DNA from: Microbulbifer sp. VAAF005 | GTDB taxonomy: Bacteria; Pseudomonadota; Gammaproteobacteria; Pseudomonadales; Cellvibrionaceae | Assembly: GCF_030012985.1 (NCBI RefSeq) | Contig: NZ_CP120233.1 | Location: 310,001 to 374,000, forward strand | Length of the DNA: 64,000 nucleotides | Direction: 5' to 3' | Shown: positions 8,154 through 17,619 of the stretch, piece by piece | Layout of the letters: the number at the start of each line of letters is the position of its first letter | Numbering within the stretch: the first letter of the stretch is position 1 | Program-made: the position numbers and the translations under genes | The notes under the pieces: model-generated | What the model was told of the DNA's origin: nothing | The model's input: the letters and a program-made list of their open reading frames with translations, nothing else | The model's database searches: none

Positions 8154-9380
8154 CTATTTATTGGAGTCTTTCGCCAGGTCTGTCAGGTTTTCTGTGGCTA
8201 ATGCATCCACGGGTTTACCGGCTGCTTTCTCAGATAGGGACCTAAACCTTTCCAGAGTCACTTCACCGCGTGCTTGAGCCAGTTCTCGTGCGACGTCATC
8301 AATACTTGCCTTGCCATTGCTGGCCTCGCGAATCTCTTTATCCAGTTGCTGCATTACCCCGGCCGCACGGGCGGTAATGGGGCCGGACGAGCGTTCGACT
8401 AATAGTGAAGGAGCCTTCTTACCCCACTTGATCAGTTTATCCATCGCCTCCTGATAGCGGGTCTCACTGATGCCACCAGTTCGCCGTAAAATCTCCAGGG
8501 AATAAAACTCAGCCAGTCCCTCTACAATCCAATCACTCTCATCGTCACCGTGAATTCCCGTGCCCACATGAACTAATTCGTGGATCATGCTGCTGGTGCG
8601 GTTGCCGCTGATCAATGGTCGATCAGCATGCATATATAGAGAGCGTGTCCCCGACAGCCCGCCGCGCCACATGGGGTCGTCAGCGGTTACGATCAATAGA
8701 TGATCAGGGAAGAGGGGGAAGATTTTCTTGAGCTCTGGCAGGTTCCAATTTAGGAAGGCCAGGATGTCTTGCCGCCGAATGTTCTCATTTTTAGGGCCTG
8801 CAACACGGGTTTCAGTGCCGGCAATCATATCCTGCCGACTGCCAATTTTCCCTACAATCATCCAGCCCTTGGGTCTTACAAACTTACGCTTGGGGTCAGA
8901 TAACTCGTATAGGTTATCTTCGATCTCAGGGTAGGGCAGGGCCGCATACCATTGGTCAGGAAGTTCCAGCTTAAGGCGGGCGGTAGAGCGGCCACGGCTG
9001 GTTGCCGATACCGGTGCAATCAATTTATCGCTGCGGAGAATTGCCCAGTCTTTGGTGATCCGTGAGTCGTAGCCACCGTTGCTACGCTGGTTATCTATGA
9101 CAAAGCGGTACTTGAGGACGGGGTTCTTCCCTTCGGGTTGCCAGGTTGCTTTGTCGCCCTCGATCTTTAGAGGGGTGTCACTTTCCAGGTCCTGATAGCG
9201 GCCAGAGCGCAAGTTAAGAACGAGCTTACTTGGCATATCATCACCGCTGAGCGCCATTTCCACCTCAGCCAGCTTGGAGTTGGGCGAGATCTCTGCACTG
9301 TAAAGAATCTCATAAGCCTGAAGAGCAGGGGATAGAGTGGCGAGTAATAGCGGCAGTGTTAGTAATCGTTTAAGCATCAT
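8154..9380 (-). CDS. Exported putative zinc aminopeptidase-like protein (gluzincin)
   Basis: A 408-aa protein with a signal peptide (residues 1-22, cleavage near LQA). A beta-rich N-terminal half is followed by a catalytic-type helix, H267-E-L-V-H271, and the third-ligand helix W-I-V-E287-G-L-A-E-F-Y. This is the arrangement of M1/M61-like gluzincins. Weak resemblance to M61 glycyl aminopeptidases is inferred from the beta-sandwich plus HExxH plan. An exact family is not assigned. It should act in the periplasm or be secreted. The end is convergent with a strong plus-strand terminator. No operon partner is seen. Confidence 0.72.
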   Translation of the reverse strand: MMLKRLLTLPLLLATLSPALQAYEILYSAEISPNSKLAEVEMALSGDDMPSKLVLNLRSGRYQDLESDTPLKIEGDKATWQPEGKNPVLKYRFVIDNQRSNGGYDSRITKDWAILRSDKLIAPVSATSRGRSTARLKLELPDQWYAALPYPEIEDNLYELSDPKRKFVRPKGWMIVGKIGSRQDMIAGTETRVAGPKNENIRRQDILAFLNWNLPELKKIFPLFPDHLLIVTADDPMWRGGLSGTRSLYMHADRPLISGNRTSSMIHELVHVGTGIHGDDESDWIVEGLAEFYSLEILRRTGGISETRYQEAMDKLIKWGKKAPSLLVERSSGPITARAAGVMQQLDKEIREASNGKASIDDVARELAQARGEVTLERFRSLSEKAAGKPVDALATENLTDLAKDSNK

Positions 9381-9795
9381 TTCTTCAGCGGGAAATCCAA
9401 TAATTAGTCGTTTCGACAGTATCTAAGCCTACAGGTGCCCTTGTGTCACCTGCAAGCAAACTGGTCACAAGCTAGCCAGTTATGAGGTGACAGTTTTGTG
9501 CCGTCAGGTTTCATTGGATTGGTTTTCAGATATGTACCACTTAAAAAGAATACACTTACAAAGTCGTTATCATATGGTGGCGCATTCTATTAAGCATCTC
9601 CCGTATAAGTAAACAAGAAGATAGATATGGGTGGGTCGGCACAAACATCTTTTGAGAGGGCTGAATTAGTGGGCAGGCTGAATTAGTGGGCAGGCATGCT
9701 GACAAAGTGGGAATTGAGCGCTACGAAGGACAAGACCGCAGCATAGCTGCGGTCTTGAAAGGTCTTTTGCAGTCTAACTAACGATGGAGACAGAG
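9381..9795. other. Intergenic region with a short tandem repeat and a hairpin
   Basis: It contains two head-to-tail copies of the 17-mer GCTGAATTAGTGGGCAG at 9660-9694. It also has an 11-bp inverted repeat (CAAGACCGCAG at 9731-9741, complement at 9747-9757) that could end transcription of the subtilase cluster from the minus strand, though no T run follows. There is no gene. Confidence 0.55.
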
Positions 9796-11708
9796 CTACC
9801 AATATCTGATTGCGCGGGGATCAACGAACTGCATAGCGTAGGCGCTCAGGGCAAATCCATCTGGAAAACTGCTTACCATTGGTTGCTGGGGGTTAACCGC
9901 GGCTATTTCGGAAGGGTAATAGCCTCCCGGCACAAACTGCCCCTGCCAACTGGGTGTAGCTTGAGGGGGTAGCCCTGTAACGGACTCATAGTAAACCCAG
10001 AGTATGGAGTGGCTGGGGAGGGGCCTTGCGCGGTAGCGGCATGAGTAGCCGCGGCCCTTGCTTGCTCTTTGGCGGACTCAAAAGCGGAGTTGATACCGAA
10101 AAGCTTGGGAACACCTGCGCCAACTCTCTCTGCCCCGAGGGGCATTGGTGCGGCCAAGGATTGGATCAGTTGGAATAAGGCGGTCACTCTGGATACATCT
10201 TTCTGCCGGAGCGCACCTTTAAATAATGGATGGTGGGCAAGTAGTAGTGCTGCCAAACCGGTAATATGCGGCGCGGCCATTGATGTACCTGACTGAACAT
10301 CGAAGCCTTTGTCAGGCACAGACGAAACGATACCCACACCAGGTGCGGCAACAGAAATTTCCTGGCCGAAAGCGCTAAACCTAGGAACAAATAGACCGTC
10401 GGCTGATGCTGTTGAGGGTATTACTGTTTGCGCTTCCCAGGAATCTTTGGGGAATTCATTGAGCATTCCAAGAGCGCCTACAGCCATAGCATTTGGGGAT
10501 CTGGCTGGGTACTGGACTGCCCCGCCATTGTTGCCAGCGGCAACTATACAGGCGATACCATGTTGGACTGCTTCCTCGATTTGCTGCTCAACAGCCTCTG
10601 ATGAATCAGAGCTGCCCAGGCTCATATTCACCACATCAACGCCGAGCTCTATGCAATGTGAGAGCGCATCAATCAAGCTACTAAATTGCCCGCCGGGGAA
10701 AACTTTGAATACATAGATTTCGGCTTCAGGAGCAAAACCGCGTATTGCCTCGGTGCCAGAGGGTTGGCCTGTAATAATTCCCGCACAGTGGGTTCCATGG
10801 CCGACGATATCTTCTGCCCAGCTATTGGCATCGTAATTATTGGTGACATCGATACCATTCTTTAAGTGGCTCAGTATTGGGTGCTTATTGTCCGCACCGG
10901 AATCGATGATTGCGATTTTGATACCTTTGCCGGTGTATTCATCGGGTAGCTGGTCCAGGCCCATGTACTTTTGCCCCCAGCCATAGGAAGCATCATTGGG
11001 GAAGTTGGGTATGGCTTCGCTTAGGGGTTGGAGTTTCACCAGGTTTACACCGGTGAGGGATAGGGAGGGGCTGCGAATATATTTGTTCCAGAAATCTTTG
11101 GCTGGGCGGATCAGAAGTGATTTCACTTGAGCACCGCCGCTTTGCGCAAAAATACTGAGCGCGACTTCCCCTTTATTGTTGGTGACACCTTCTTGAGGAA
11201 AGCCCGCACTTTCAACAATTATTTGTGCGTCGCGTATGGGCTCACCTTTTGCACCGATAACGCGGAAGTGCACCTGCTGTGCCTGGATGTGGTATTCGCG
11301 CAATAGTCCGGGTTGCTGTGCAAAAACTGCGGAAAAGGTCGGTGAATAGCTCGCTTGCCCGTAAGAGAGAAGTGAGTCCAGTTCAACGGCGACGTTTGGT
11401 GGTGTGGTCTGGTAAAGTGCCGCAGCAGCATCCACATCCATACGGACTTTGTAAATATTGGTGGCCTCATCTGCGGAGGACAGCGTTTTTAGTTTTCTGC
11501 CGGGGCGTATTTCACGAAGTACCTCACAACCTGCCTGCCTGGCAATAGTGGAAATCACATGGTGCATTGAGCCCGAGCTCAATGGCTGTACGCCCATGGA
11601 TTTAGCCATCAGGCTGCGGCGGGGTGAAATAAGTAACTCGACTTTCTCTGCAACCTCGACCGAAGGTTCTCCTGCGGCCTTTTCTTGTCGGGATTCAGTC
11701 ATGTTCAT
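9796..11708 (-). CDS. Subtilisin-family (S8) serine protease without signal peptide, frame break near C-terminus
   Basis: The peptidase domain spans about 255-500: aspartate D269 (IAIIDSGAD), H304 (GHGTHCAG), oxyanion N393 (AAGNNGG) and S476 (SGTSMAAPH). All triad residues are present. The ~250-residue N-terminal part holds an Ig or carboxypeptidase-regulatory-like stretch (VHFRVIGAKGEP...VTNNKGEVALS, ~147-187). No export signal is visible. As read, the frame stops at 9903 (601 aa). One extra base in the G5 run at 9965-9969 (plus strand) lets it continue as a Pro/Gln/Tyr-rich tail to a stop at 9796, similar in composition to the upstream repeat protein. It is the last gene of a leftward cluster with the 77-aa propeptide-like protein 79 bp upstream. 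Confidence 0.88.
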
Positions 11709-11787
11709 GTTCCTTCGCTTTCAGTGCGGTACTGATTTAGTACGCGTGTGAAACGTCTGAAAGTGGTGAATCGAGTGGGTTTCAGCC

Positions 11788-12021
11788 TCAATTGAGAGGG
11801 TGGACAGGTTGATCCGGATCAATAATTACTTTGCCTCTCAATTTCTTTCTTAGGTCGTCGACGGCATCGGGTGTAGCCACAAGGGTGACGTTGCTTTTGC
11901 GCAAAGTAACGTCCTTAACATCGGGGCAATTTGAAGCTTCCTTCACCAGCTCCTCTAGCTCCAGAGTGCTAGCTGATACCTTACGATTGGGTACGGCTAC
12001 ATATTGCTCAAACTTCTTCAT
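11788..12021 (-). CDS. Small protein resembling a subtilisin propeptide/inhibitor I9 domain
   Basis: A 77-aa protein starting MKKFEQYVAVP. This start is chosen over an upstream GTG because GAGAAG precedes it. The pattern fits an inhibitor I9 fold: first strand (YVAVPN), an acidic helix (LELEELVKEASN), a second strand (VTLVATPD), another helix (AVDDLRKKLRG) and a final V-I-I-D-P-D strand like the end of subtilase prodomains. The adjacent subtilase has no recognisable I9 prodomain of its own. The inferred role is a folding chaperone or inhibitor supplied in trans. The evidence is pattern and context, not strong similarity. Confidence 0.5.
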   Translation of the reverse strand: MKKFEQYVAVPNRKVSASTLELEELVKEASNCPDVKDVTLRKSNVTLVATPDAVDDLRKKLRGKVIIDPDQPVHPLN

Positions 12022-12079
12022 TTTCTTCTCATTGTGACTGCGCCATCCAAAATAGGTCAGGGTCGAACCCACCCCCAGG

Positions 12080-12106
12080 AAAAGGGGCGTGAAGCCCCTT
12101 TTTTTG
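12080..12106 (-). terminator. Terminator after the Pro/Gln-rich gene
   Basis: AAAAGGGGC / GCCCCTTTT with a GTGAA-type loop and flanking A and T runs. It can work on either strand. It sits between the repeat-protein gene (stop at 12112) and the propeptide-like gene, so the downstream pair may depend on read-through or its own promoter. Confidence 0.7.
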
Positions 12107-12111
12107 CATTT

Positions 12112-12980
12112 TCAGTGCAGATAAGCCTGTTGCTGAAAGGCTGAGTTGGGTTGCGGCATTGCCTGATAGGGCAGTGGTTGCCCGATACCACTCAAATTCT
12201 GAAAAGGTTGCTGTGGCGGCTGCGGGAAAGCCTGGAATGGCACCGGTTGACTCAGTGGTGCAAAAGCCTGCGGGGGAACCGACCCATACTGCTCTGGAGC
12301 CACAGGTGCCAGTTGATTTACCGGTTGGCCGACATAGGTCTGAGGAATGAGGTGTGGCGCGAATTGCGGTGCGGCCTGGTAGGGTAGTAGGTGGCTAAGG
12401 CGCGCCAAGTTGTTAAGGAGTTGACCTTGTTGGGGCGCACCAATGTAGTTACCAAGAACAGGTGCGGCACGGCTAACCAGCTCACCGAGGAGACCTTGCG
12501 GTGCCAGTTGCGGAGCGGTTTGGTAGGGCAGGAACTGTCCTAGCTGGGCGGCTGTATTGATTAGCTGTGCCTGAGGGTTATTGATGTAATTGGCCAAAAC
12601 AGGGGCCGCGCGGTTTATCAATTCGCTGAGATAGTTCTGGGGGACAAACTGATGAGCGAACTGGGGTGGAATCTGTGGAGCGAGCTGCTGAGGAATGTGG
12701 GGCGCTAACTGTTGTGGAAGCTGCGGTGCAGCCTGGAAGGGCAGTACTTGGCCCAATCCGCCGAGTGCATTGATCAATTGACCTTGTGGTCCACCGACAA
12801 TGCCACCAACTACCGGAGCTGCACGGCTAATAAACTCTCCCAGCAACCCTTGTGGTGCTAACTGTTGAAGCGGTAGGTATGGCTGGGGGGAGTGAGTCCG
12901 ACGACCGGATTAATCGGAGGTACGGCATAGTTTTGTGGTTGTCCAAAGATCCCTTGAGCATATGCATATGGTTGGTACAT
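12112..12980 (-). CDS. Pro/Gln-rich repeat protein of unknown function, frame break near N-terminus
   Basis: The start is the ATG at 12980, preceded by GAGGAG, giving MYQPYAYAQG. As read, this frame stops after 42 codons. One extra base in the G6 run at 12885-12890 (plus strand) joins it to the long frame, giving about 288 aa. The protein has three imperfect ~65-residue repeats, each with an (L/I)(I/V)SRAAPV-type helix, a (Q)GQL(I/L)N helix and an LPYQ(A/T)APQ segment, separated by Pro/Gln linkers (e.g. PQQLAPHIPQQLAP). The C-terminal third is low-complexity with PFQAFPQ and LPYQAMPQ echoes. There is no signal peptide or cysteine. It is the first gene of the cluster ending in the subtilase. 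It could be the protease's substrate, scaffold or a surface polymer. Confidence 0.62.
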
Positions 12981-14064
12981 GAACGTACTCCTCGAGTAGA
13001 CCAATGACGATAGGGGGCTATCGCCCAGGTTATTTCATGGTTTACGGGTGAGAATTTTGGAGCTCGATAGAGCCCCGTTTTTAGGATCAGCCTGCTGATA
13101 ATAAATCGGTAATGAGCTTTCGAGTTGTTGCATCTTGCGACGGACACTCAGCCGGCTGATCTGAGTATAGAGAAGCTTTTCGGAAGCACAGGGAAAGTTT
13201 GAAAAAAAATGGAGCGGGAAACAAAAAGGTAATGGGGGCGCAATTGTAGTCACCATTTTTCTTAAAATTTTGTAATTTTTCGAAAAGGAATATTTTTTAA
13301 AAAATAAAGTCTTACTCGGGATTTGCTACTTAAATGAGTGGTTAATATTCTTGTGGCGTGCAGGGTGCTGCTCCCTTGTATTGGTGTTAGGGCTCGGGGA
13401 AAATCCCCTCGGGTGCCCGGTGAAAAATAGCGGCACTTGTAGAAATATCCGTAAATAGCGAACTGGAATTTAAAGGTAATTGTTTATATCGATGTCTTGG
13501 AAAAGAAACTTATAGAACTTATCAGTTCGCTTTTATGTAAAGGTCTACTTACTCAAAACATCAAAAAACGATATCTAGTAGCGTTTCAATATAATTTGTT
13601 ATGGCCTCGCGCTGTATGCCTCTCTTGGTCTTTTTTGCTCCAAGTTCTGATGTCCTCTGTGGAGAGCTTTGCATTTGTTTATACGTGTGCTCTCAAAACT
13701 AAAAGTACTTGATAGTCGTTGAAGATACGTAAATACAAGAAAGTGGATAGAAATAATATCGGTATTTTTTTGGCGACCACAGTTTGCCGTATACGTGAAG
13801 AGGGCTTCAGAGAGTGGATAGATTGGTGGAAAGTGTTCGACTCCAGGGAGAACAAGGGATTGGTTGTTAGTTGGCAGACTACATGGATGTGTCGGAGATT
13901 GGGGCAATTACTAGCAACCGTAAAGCTTGAATCTCCAGTGTAGAAAGAGGCGCTCGGAGCCGGGGAGGTCCAGCTATAATGCGGATTAGACTGCCTTTGA
14001 GGACAACTCAAAGACCGGGTCTGTCGGCAAAATGACCTATGATGACATTCGCGCCAAAAATTAC
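12981..14064. other. Non-coding or decayed region, about 1.1 kb
   Basis: AT-rich stretches (13200-13500 especially) with no credible gene. Short frames near 13497-13712 and 13719-13943 start at TTG, lack ribosome sites and resemble nothing I know. An inverted repeat CTTTGAG/CTCAAAG occurs near 13995-14013. The left end should hold the promoter of the Pro/Gln-rich gene. Confidence 0.45.
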
Positions 14065-14093
14065 TTGATCTTTAAAAAATGGATGAGTAGTAT
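14065..14093 (+). promoter_or_regulatory. Sigma-70 promoter of tRNA-Pro copy 1
   Basis: TTGATC (14065-14070), a 17-bp spacer and TAGTAT (14088-14093), placed ten bases before the mature tRNA 5' end. Spacing and position are good; both boxes deviate from consensus. Confidence 0.6.
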
Positions 14094-14102
14094 TCGCGGC
14101 CT

Positions 14103-14179
<77 letters not shown>

Positions 14180-14188
14180 TACAAAAAG

Positions 14189-14215
14189 AAAAAGCCCGCT
14201 TCTGCGGGCTTTTTT
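14189..14215 (+). terminator. Terminator of tRNA-Pro copy 1
   Basis: AAAGCCCGC / GCGGGCTTT stem with a TTCT loop and a T run, ten bases after the tRNA. Confidence 0.88.
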
Positions 14216-14542
14216 GTGTTTATGATTTCACTCCTAGTAGCGCTTTTACTTTAAAGGTTTACATAGGCAATAACAGAGCTGCCTTGAGGATGTAGATCTC
14301 TTAGTTGTTCATCGGTGCAAATAGCTAAGCCAACCATACACAAAGCCCCATGCCTCTTCGGTATTTCTGAAGCCAATTCCTTATCTGCCCTCATCGCTTC
14401 TGACTTTTGTAGTGCACTCCCGCATTGAGCCGGCAAGGTAGATGTAGGAATTACTTGTACTTTCCTGGTGCGATGAGCTGAGGGAAAATGAGGGGCAATC
14501 TGAACGGCTGATCGTCAGCTCAAGCTAAAAAAGTTCAGGCAC
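14216..14542. other. Segment between the facing tRNA-Pro genes
   Basis: About 330 bp with no recognisable gene or RNA. It is enclosed by the two inverted tRNA-plus-terminator units. Confidence 0.45.
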
Positions 14543-14574
14543 AAAAAAAGCCCGCTAAAAGCGGGCTTTTAAAA
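14543..14574 (-). terminator. Terminator of tRNA-Pro copy 2
   Basis: AAAGCCCGC / GCGGGCTTT with a TAAAA loop, flanked by A and T runs. The stem is the same as after copy 1, so the duplication includes the terminator stem. Confidence 0.85.
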
Positions 14575-14576
14575 TC

Positions 14577-14653
<77 letters not shown>

Positions 14654-14686
14654 TTTTTTGTTTCGCATCATTTGCGAAGGGGCGGC

Positions 14687-14714
14687 ACTATAACAGCAAT
14701 TTTTCTGCTGTAAA
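14687..14714 (-). promoter_or_regulatory. Promoter of tRNA-Pro copy 2
   Basis: On the minus strand TTTACA, a 16-bp spacer and TATAGT, ending 34 bases before the tRNA 5' end. Confidence 0.55.
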
Positions 14715-14722
14715 CCACTGAT

Positions 14723-15571
14723 TTAATTTTTTATTTGTCGAATCAGTCCCTCTTGGCAGGTAGATGCTACCAACGTTCCGTCGCGGGTGAAAATCTGGCC
14801 GCGGGTAAAGCCTCTGGCACCGGTTGCCGAAGGGCTATCCGTTACATAGAGAAGCCATTGATCCAGGCGGAAATCGCGGTGGAACCACATCGCGTGGTCA
14901 ACGCTCGCGGGCATCAATTGGGGGTCGAACAAGGATATGTCGTGCGGCTGTAGGGAGGTACCCAGGAGTCCCATATCGGATGCATAACAAAGTGCTGCTC
15001 GGTGCTCCATCGGGTCGTCCGACATCTCGCCCTCTGCCCGCAGCCAGAACATGCATTTGGCTTCGCGAGTTTCAGCGCCAAAGTAGCTTTGCGGGTCTAC
15101 CGGACGAAAATCGATCATATAGCGCCGCTGATCGTACTGCGGGCTAACCAATCCAGCTTCCAGGGCCAGCTCCTGGGTGTTTTTCAGGCTCTCAGGAGAG
15201 GGAATTTCGACACAAGGCAGGTCGGCCTGGTGGTCAAATCCGGGTTCCCGAATTTGGAAGGAGGCGGACATATTGAAGATCGCGCGCCCGCGCTGCTTGG
15301 CGACTACGCGACGAGTGGTAAAGCTACCGCCATCGCGGATTGGGTCTACTTCGTAGATCACCGGCAGCTCGCTAGAGCCAGGGCGGAGGAAGTAGGCGTG
15401 CAGTGAGTGGGGTAGGCGATGCTCAACGGTACGAGTTGCTGCCATCAGTGCCTGGCCCAGAACTTGCCCGCCAAAAAGCACTTTACGATAATTTTCAACG
15501 TGATGACGACTGCGGAAGAGATTTCGATCCAGCTCTTCAACATCCAATAACTTACCTAATTTTTCCAACAT
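14723..15571 (-). CDS. tesB: Acyl-CoA thioesterase II
   Basis: A 282-aa double-hotdog thioesterase that releases fatty acid and CoA from medium- and long-chain acyl-CoA in the cytoplasm. Diagnostic stretches are FGGQVLGQALMAA in the first hotdog, the LHAYFLRPG strand, RDGGSFTTRRV, and in the second hotdog ASVDHAMWFHRDFRLDQWLLY, carrying the catalytic aspartate and the D-x-W motif. It ends ARGFTRGQIFTRDGTLVAS followed by QEG. Length matches E. coli TesB (286 aa). The stop lies close to the tRNA-Pro promoter. The start is the ATG at 15571. No operon partner is seen. Confidence 0.95.
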   Translation of the reverse strand: MLEKLGKLLDVEELDRNLFRSRHHVENYRKVLFGGQVLGQALMAATRTVEHRLPHSLHAYFLRPGSSELPVIYEVDPIRDGGSFTTRRVVAKQRGRAIFNMSASFQIREPGFDHQADLPCVEIPSPESLKNTQELALEAGLVSPQYDQRRYMIDFRPVDPQSYFGAETREAKCMFWLRAEGEMSDDPMEHRAALCYASDMGLLGTSLQPHDISLFDPQLMPASVDHAMWFHRDFRLDQWLLYVTDSPSATGARGFTRGQIFTRDGTLVASTCQEGLIRQIKN

Positions 15572-15921
15572 AAGGGATTTTGCCCGTTACCTATTCCACT
15601 TAACAGAGTTTGCAGATGGGGAGCTTTGCGCTCTTAATCAAAAGGATAATAACAGCAAATCCCTTTAACCCCATTCATATTTTGAACGTTAGGCCCATTT
15701 TGGTCACAGGTGCTCCTCCTCTTTTGTCATCTGTCTACTTACAGTACGCAAATGCCGGTTTTCTCAGCCAACTTGATATTCTGTGCTATTGACTATTTCA
15801 ACATGTCGATTTCTTGCTTATTTTCGTGATATAAAGCGCCAATAGTTGTTGGGGGTAGTCAAACTAAATTGTTTGCAGCTATCTCACAAAAATTGAATAA
15901 GAGAAGTAGGAGATACCTTAG
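15572..15921. other. Intergenic region between tesB and the Gly-rich membrane protein gene
   Basis: 350 bp carrying the divergent promoters of the two flanking genes. No gene or clear operator is seen. Confidence 0.45.
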
Positions 15922-16602
15922 GTGCCACACGGAAATATTGATATTCGTCCACCGCTTAAATTTGGCAAGGTTGTCAGCAGGCACCGTACTGCAAAGGCTG
16001 TGGTTGGGGGCGTTGGCTCCGCTGCGTATTACGGGGTATGGGGTGCGCAAACTGCCACAGGAGCTACTTTGACTGGGTTGGCTACCGGTGCGGCGGCAGC
16101 AACTTCAGCGACAGGAATTGGCTTGGTTGTCGCGGGGACTGCATTGTCTATTGGTTACGCTGGTCTAGCGGCCCGATCTGCTTACAAAACCAATAACCAT
16201 CTGAATGCGTTGAAGAAAATATTTGCGAACAGAAAGTCTTACAACTGCCCCTGTAAAGGTGCTGTTACTCACGACTACGTTTCAGGGCAGGTGCTTCCGT
16301 ACATAATTAATCAAAAAAGCAAGAAACTGCATCGCAAGATGGTTGAGGCTACCCCGGGTGTCGCCACGATTGAGTACACGCGGAAGGCCGTTAAAAATTT
16401 GTATAAGCGCTCACAGGGTACTCTCGGCAAGGAGCGTAGTTTTGCTGCTGAGTGGTTGGCGCAGCACTTGATCTCCCATGATTGTGAATTGGCAAACGCG
16501 ATTGTTGCTGAACTCTATTCTGAGGAGGAGATGCTTTGGATTCGTACGCAAGATAGTGATGTAGTGGCACCTTTATTAGAGCTGAAGTTGAAATCTGTTT
16601 AA
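15922..16602 (+). CDS. Protein of unknown function with Gly/Ala-rich membrane-like hairpin
   Basis: 226 aa from a GTG start at 15922, with AGGAG upstream. I do not recognise the family. Residues ~27-90 are a long Gly/Ala/Thr-rich hydrophobic stretch, possibly two helices, broken around residue 60. This resembles glycine-zipper or pore-like N-termini of some toxins and effectors. A short C-P-C motif follows (~111-113), then a basic, helical C-terminal half (KKLHRKM, RKAVKNLYKRSQ) ending in an acidic segment. No signal peptide. It is a single gene between tesB and the TetR regulator. A membrane-active effector is possible, but a plain hypothetical protein is the honest label. Confidence 0.6.
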   Translation: MPHGNIDIRPPLKFGKVVSRHRTAKAVVGGVGSAAYYGVWGAQTATGATLTGLATGAAAATSATGIGLVVAGTALSIGYAGLAARSAYKTNNHLNALKKIFANRKSYNCPCKGAVTHDYVSGQVLPYIINQKSKKLHRKMVEATPGVATIEYTRKAVKNLYKRSQGTLGKERSFAAEWLAQHLISHDCELANAIVAELYSEEEMLWIRTQDSDVVAPLLELKLKSV

Positions 16603-16932
16603 TAGGTGTTCGCTTTTCTCTGCGGTGTTTGCTGCTGTAGTTCAAAAGCAACTCGGGGTGATGGACTACCCCGATGTCTCTCGGCACCCAGCCCTAAGGC
16701 ACTATCCCTACGGTATTGGCTTGACAGGTGTCACAATGTGCTAAAATTAAAAGTTACGCAACGCCTAAATCAGGCTCATTTTGATTGAAAAGTAAGCAAA
16801 ACAGACTAAAAATTTCAATATTAGGCAGTCTAATTCCCCGATTCACTTTTCCAACCGACTTGAATTGCCTATTATTCATGAATGAATAGTCAATTTCAGT
16901 CCCCATTTTTAAGGGCAAAGAAGGTCGGAAGT
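16603..16932. other. Promoter region of the tetR gene
   Basis: 330 bp without a gene, AT-rich in its second half. It contains the dyad at 16869-16889. An in-frame ATG at 16882 lies within that dyad and has no ribosome site, so it was not taken as the start. Confidence 0.5.
16869..16889. promoter_or_regulatory. Dyad, probable operator of the adjacent TetR regulator
   Basis: CTATT at one end pairs with AATAG at the other around a perfect ATTCATGAAT core (16874-16883). Size and symmetry suit a TetR-family dimer, and its place 45 bp upstream of the regulator start suggests autoregulation. Confidence 0.5.
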
Positions 16933-17619
16933 ATGGATAAGGCAAAAGAGAAGGTTCAGCGGTTCCGCGCGCGGGAGCAGCGTATCCTGGATGCGGCTCT
17001 GGAGCTTCTGTTGGAGCACGGTGAAGAGAAGGTCACGGTCGAACAGATTGCCGAGCGCGTGGATATTGGTAAGGGCACAATTTACAAGCACTTTATTTCC
17101 AAGACAGAAATCTACATGCGCTTGCTGATGGATTATGAGAAATCCCTAGCCGAACGCCTTAAAACCGCCGTAGCTTTAGCTGAGCAAGGTGATATCACCG
17201 CGCCAGCCCGCGCCTATTTTGAATCTCGTATGGCCGATCCTGGCAAAGATAGACTCTTCCAGCGCCTGGAGGAGAAGATTATCGCGTTGAACCTGGCTCC
17301 AGAAATGATTGCGGAGCTCCACAACATCCGTAATTCCAATGCCACTTCTCTCAATCGGGTCTTTGAGCGCCGTATGGAGCAGGGCATGCTGAAGAACGTT
17401 CCTGCATACTTCTATTACTCAACATACTGGGCGCTTGTGCAAGGGGCGGTAGAGCTTTATCACTCCAAGTCTTTTGCCAATGTAATAGAGGACAGGGAAG
17501 GTTTGATGGAGTTTATTATGGATGTGGGTGTGCATATCGGTGATATGTCCTCTCGCAAAACGCCAGAGGGAAGCCAAACAAGCCATCACAGCGATTCTGC
17601 GGGGTCCGCCCTTGGCTGA
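16933..17619 (+). CDS. TetR/AcrR-family transcriptional regulator
   Basis: 228 aa from the ATG at 16933, preceded by AAGG at good spacing. The N-terminal helix-turn-helix is clear: REQRILDAALELLLEHGEEKVTVEQIAERVDIGKGTIYKHF (given in two parts here: helix 1 to GEEKVTV, then the recognition helix VDIGKGTIYKHF). The C-terminal ligand domain does not identify the effector. An imperfect palindrome sits just upstream. The last codons overlap the likely start of the DUF1285 gene, so the two are translationally coupled. Confidence 0.9.
   Translation: MDKAKEKVQRFRAREQRILDAALELLLEHGEEKVTVEQIAERVDIGKGTIYKHFISKTEIYMRLLMDYEKSLAERLKTAVALAEQGDITAPARAYFESRMADPGKDRLFQRLEEKIIALNLAPEMIAELHNIRNSNATSLNRVFERRMEQGMLKNVPAYFYYSTYWALVQGAVELYHSKSFANVIEDREGLMEFIMDVGVHIGDMSSRKTPEGSQTSHHSDSAGSALG

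Noticed and set aside
8154..9380. Peptidase M61 assignment for the exported HExxH protein
   Set aside because: The zinc motif and beta-rich half fit several gluzincin families; the sequence alone does not decide, so only the clan-level call was kept.
9660..9694. Two tandem copies of a 17-mer as a CRISPR start
   Set aside because: The units are directly joined without spacers and occur only twice. No cas gene is near, and no CRISPR array was found anywhere in the window.
13497..13943. Two adjacent short frames of 71 and 74 codons
   Set aside because: Both start at TTG without a ribosome site, have unnatural composition and lie in decayed-looking DNA.
16882..16932. Upstream ATG for tetR
   Set aside because: It lies in the probable operator dyad and has no ribosome site.
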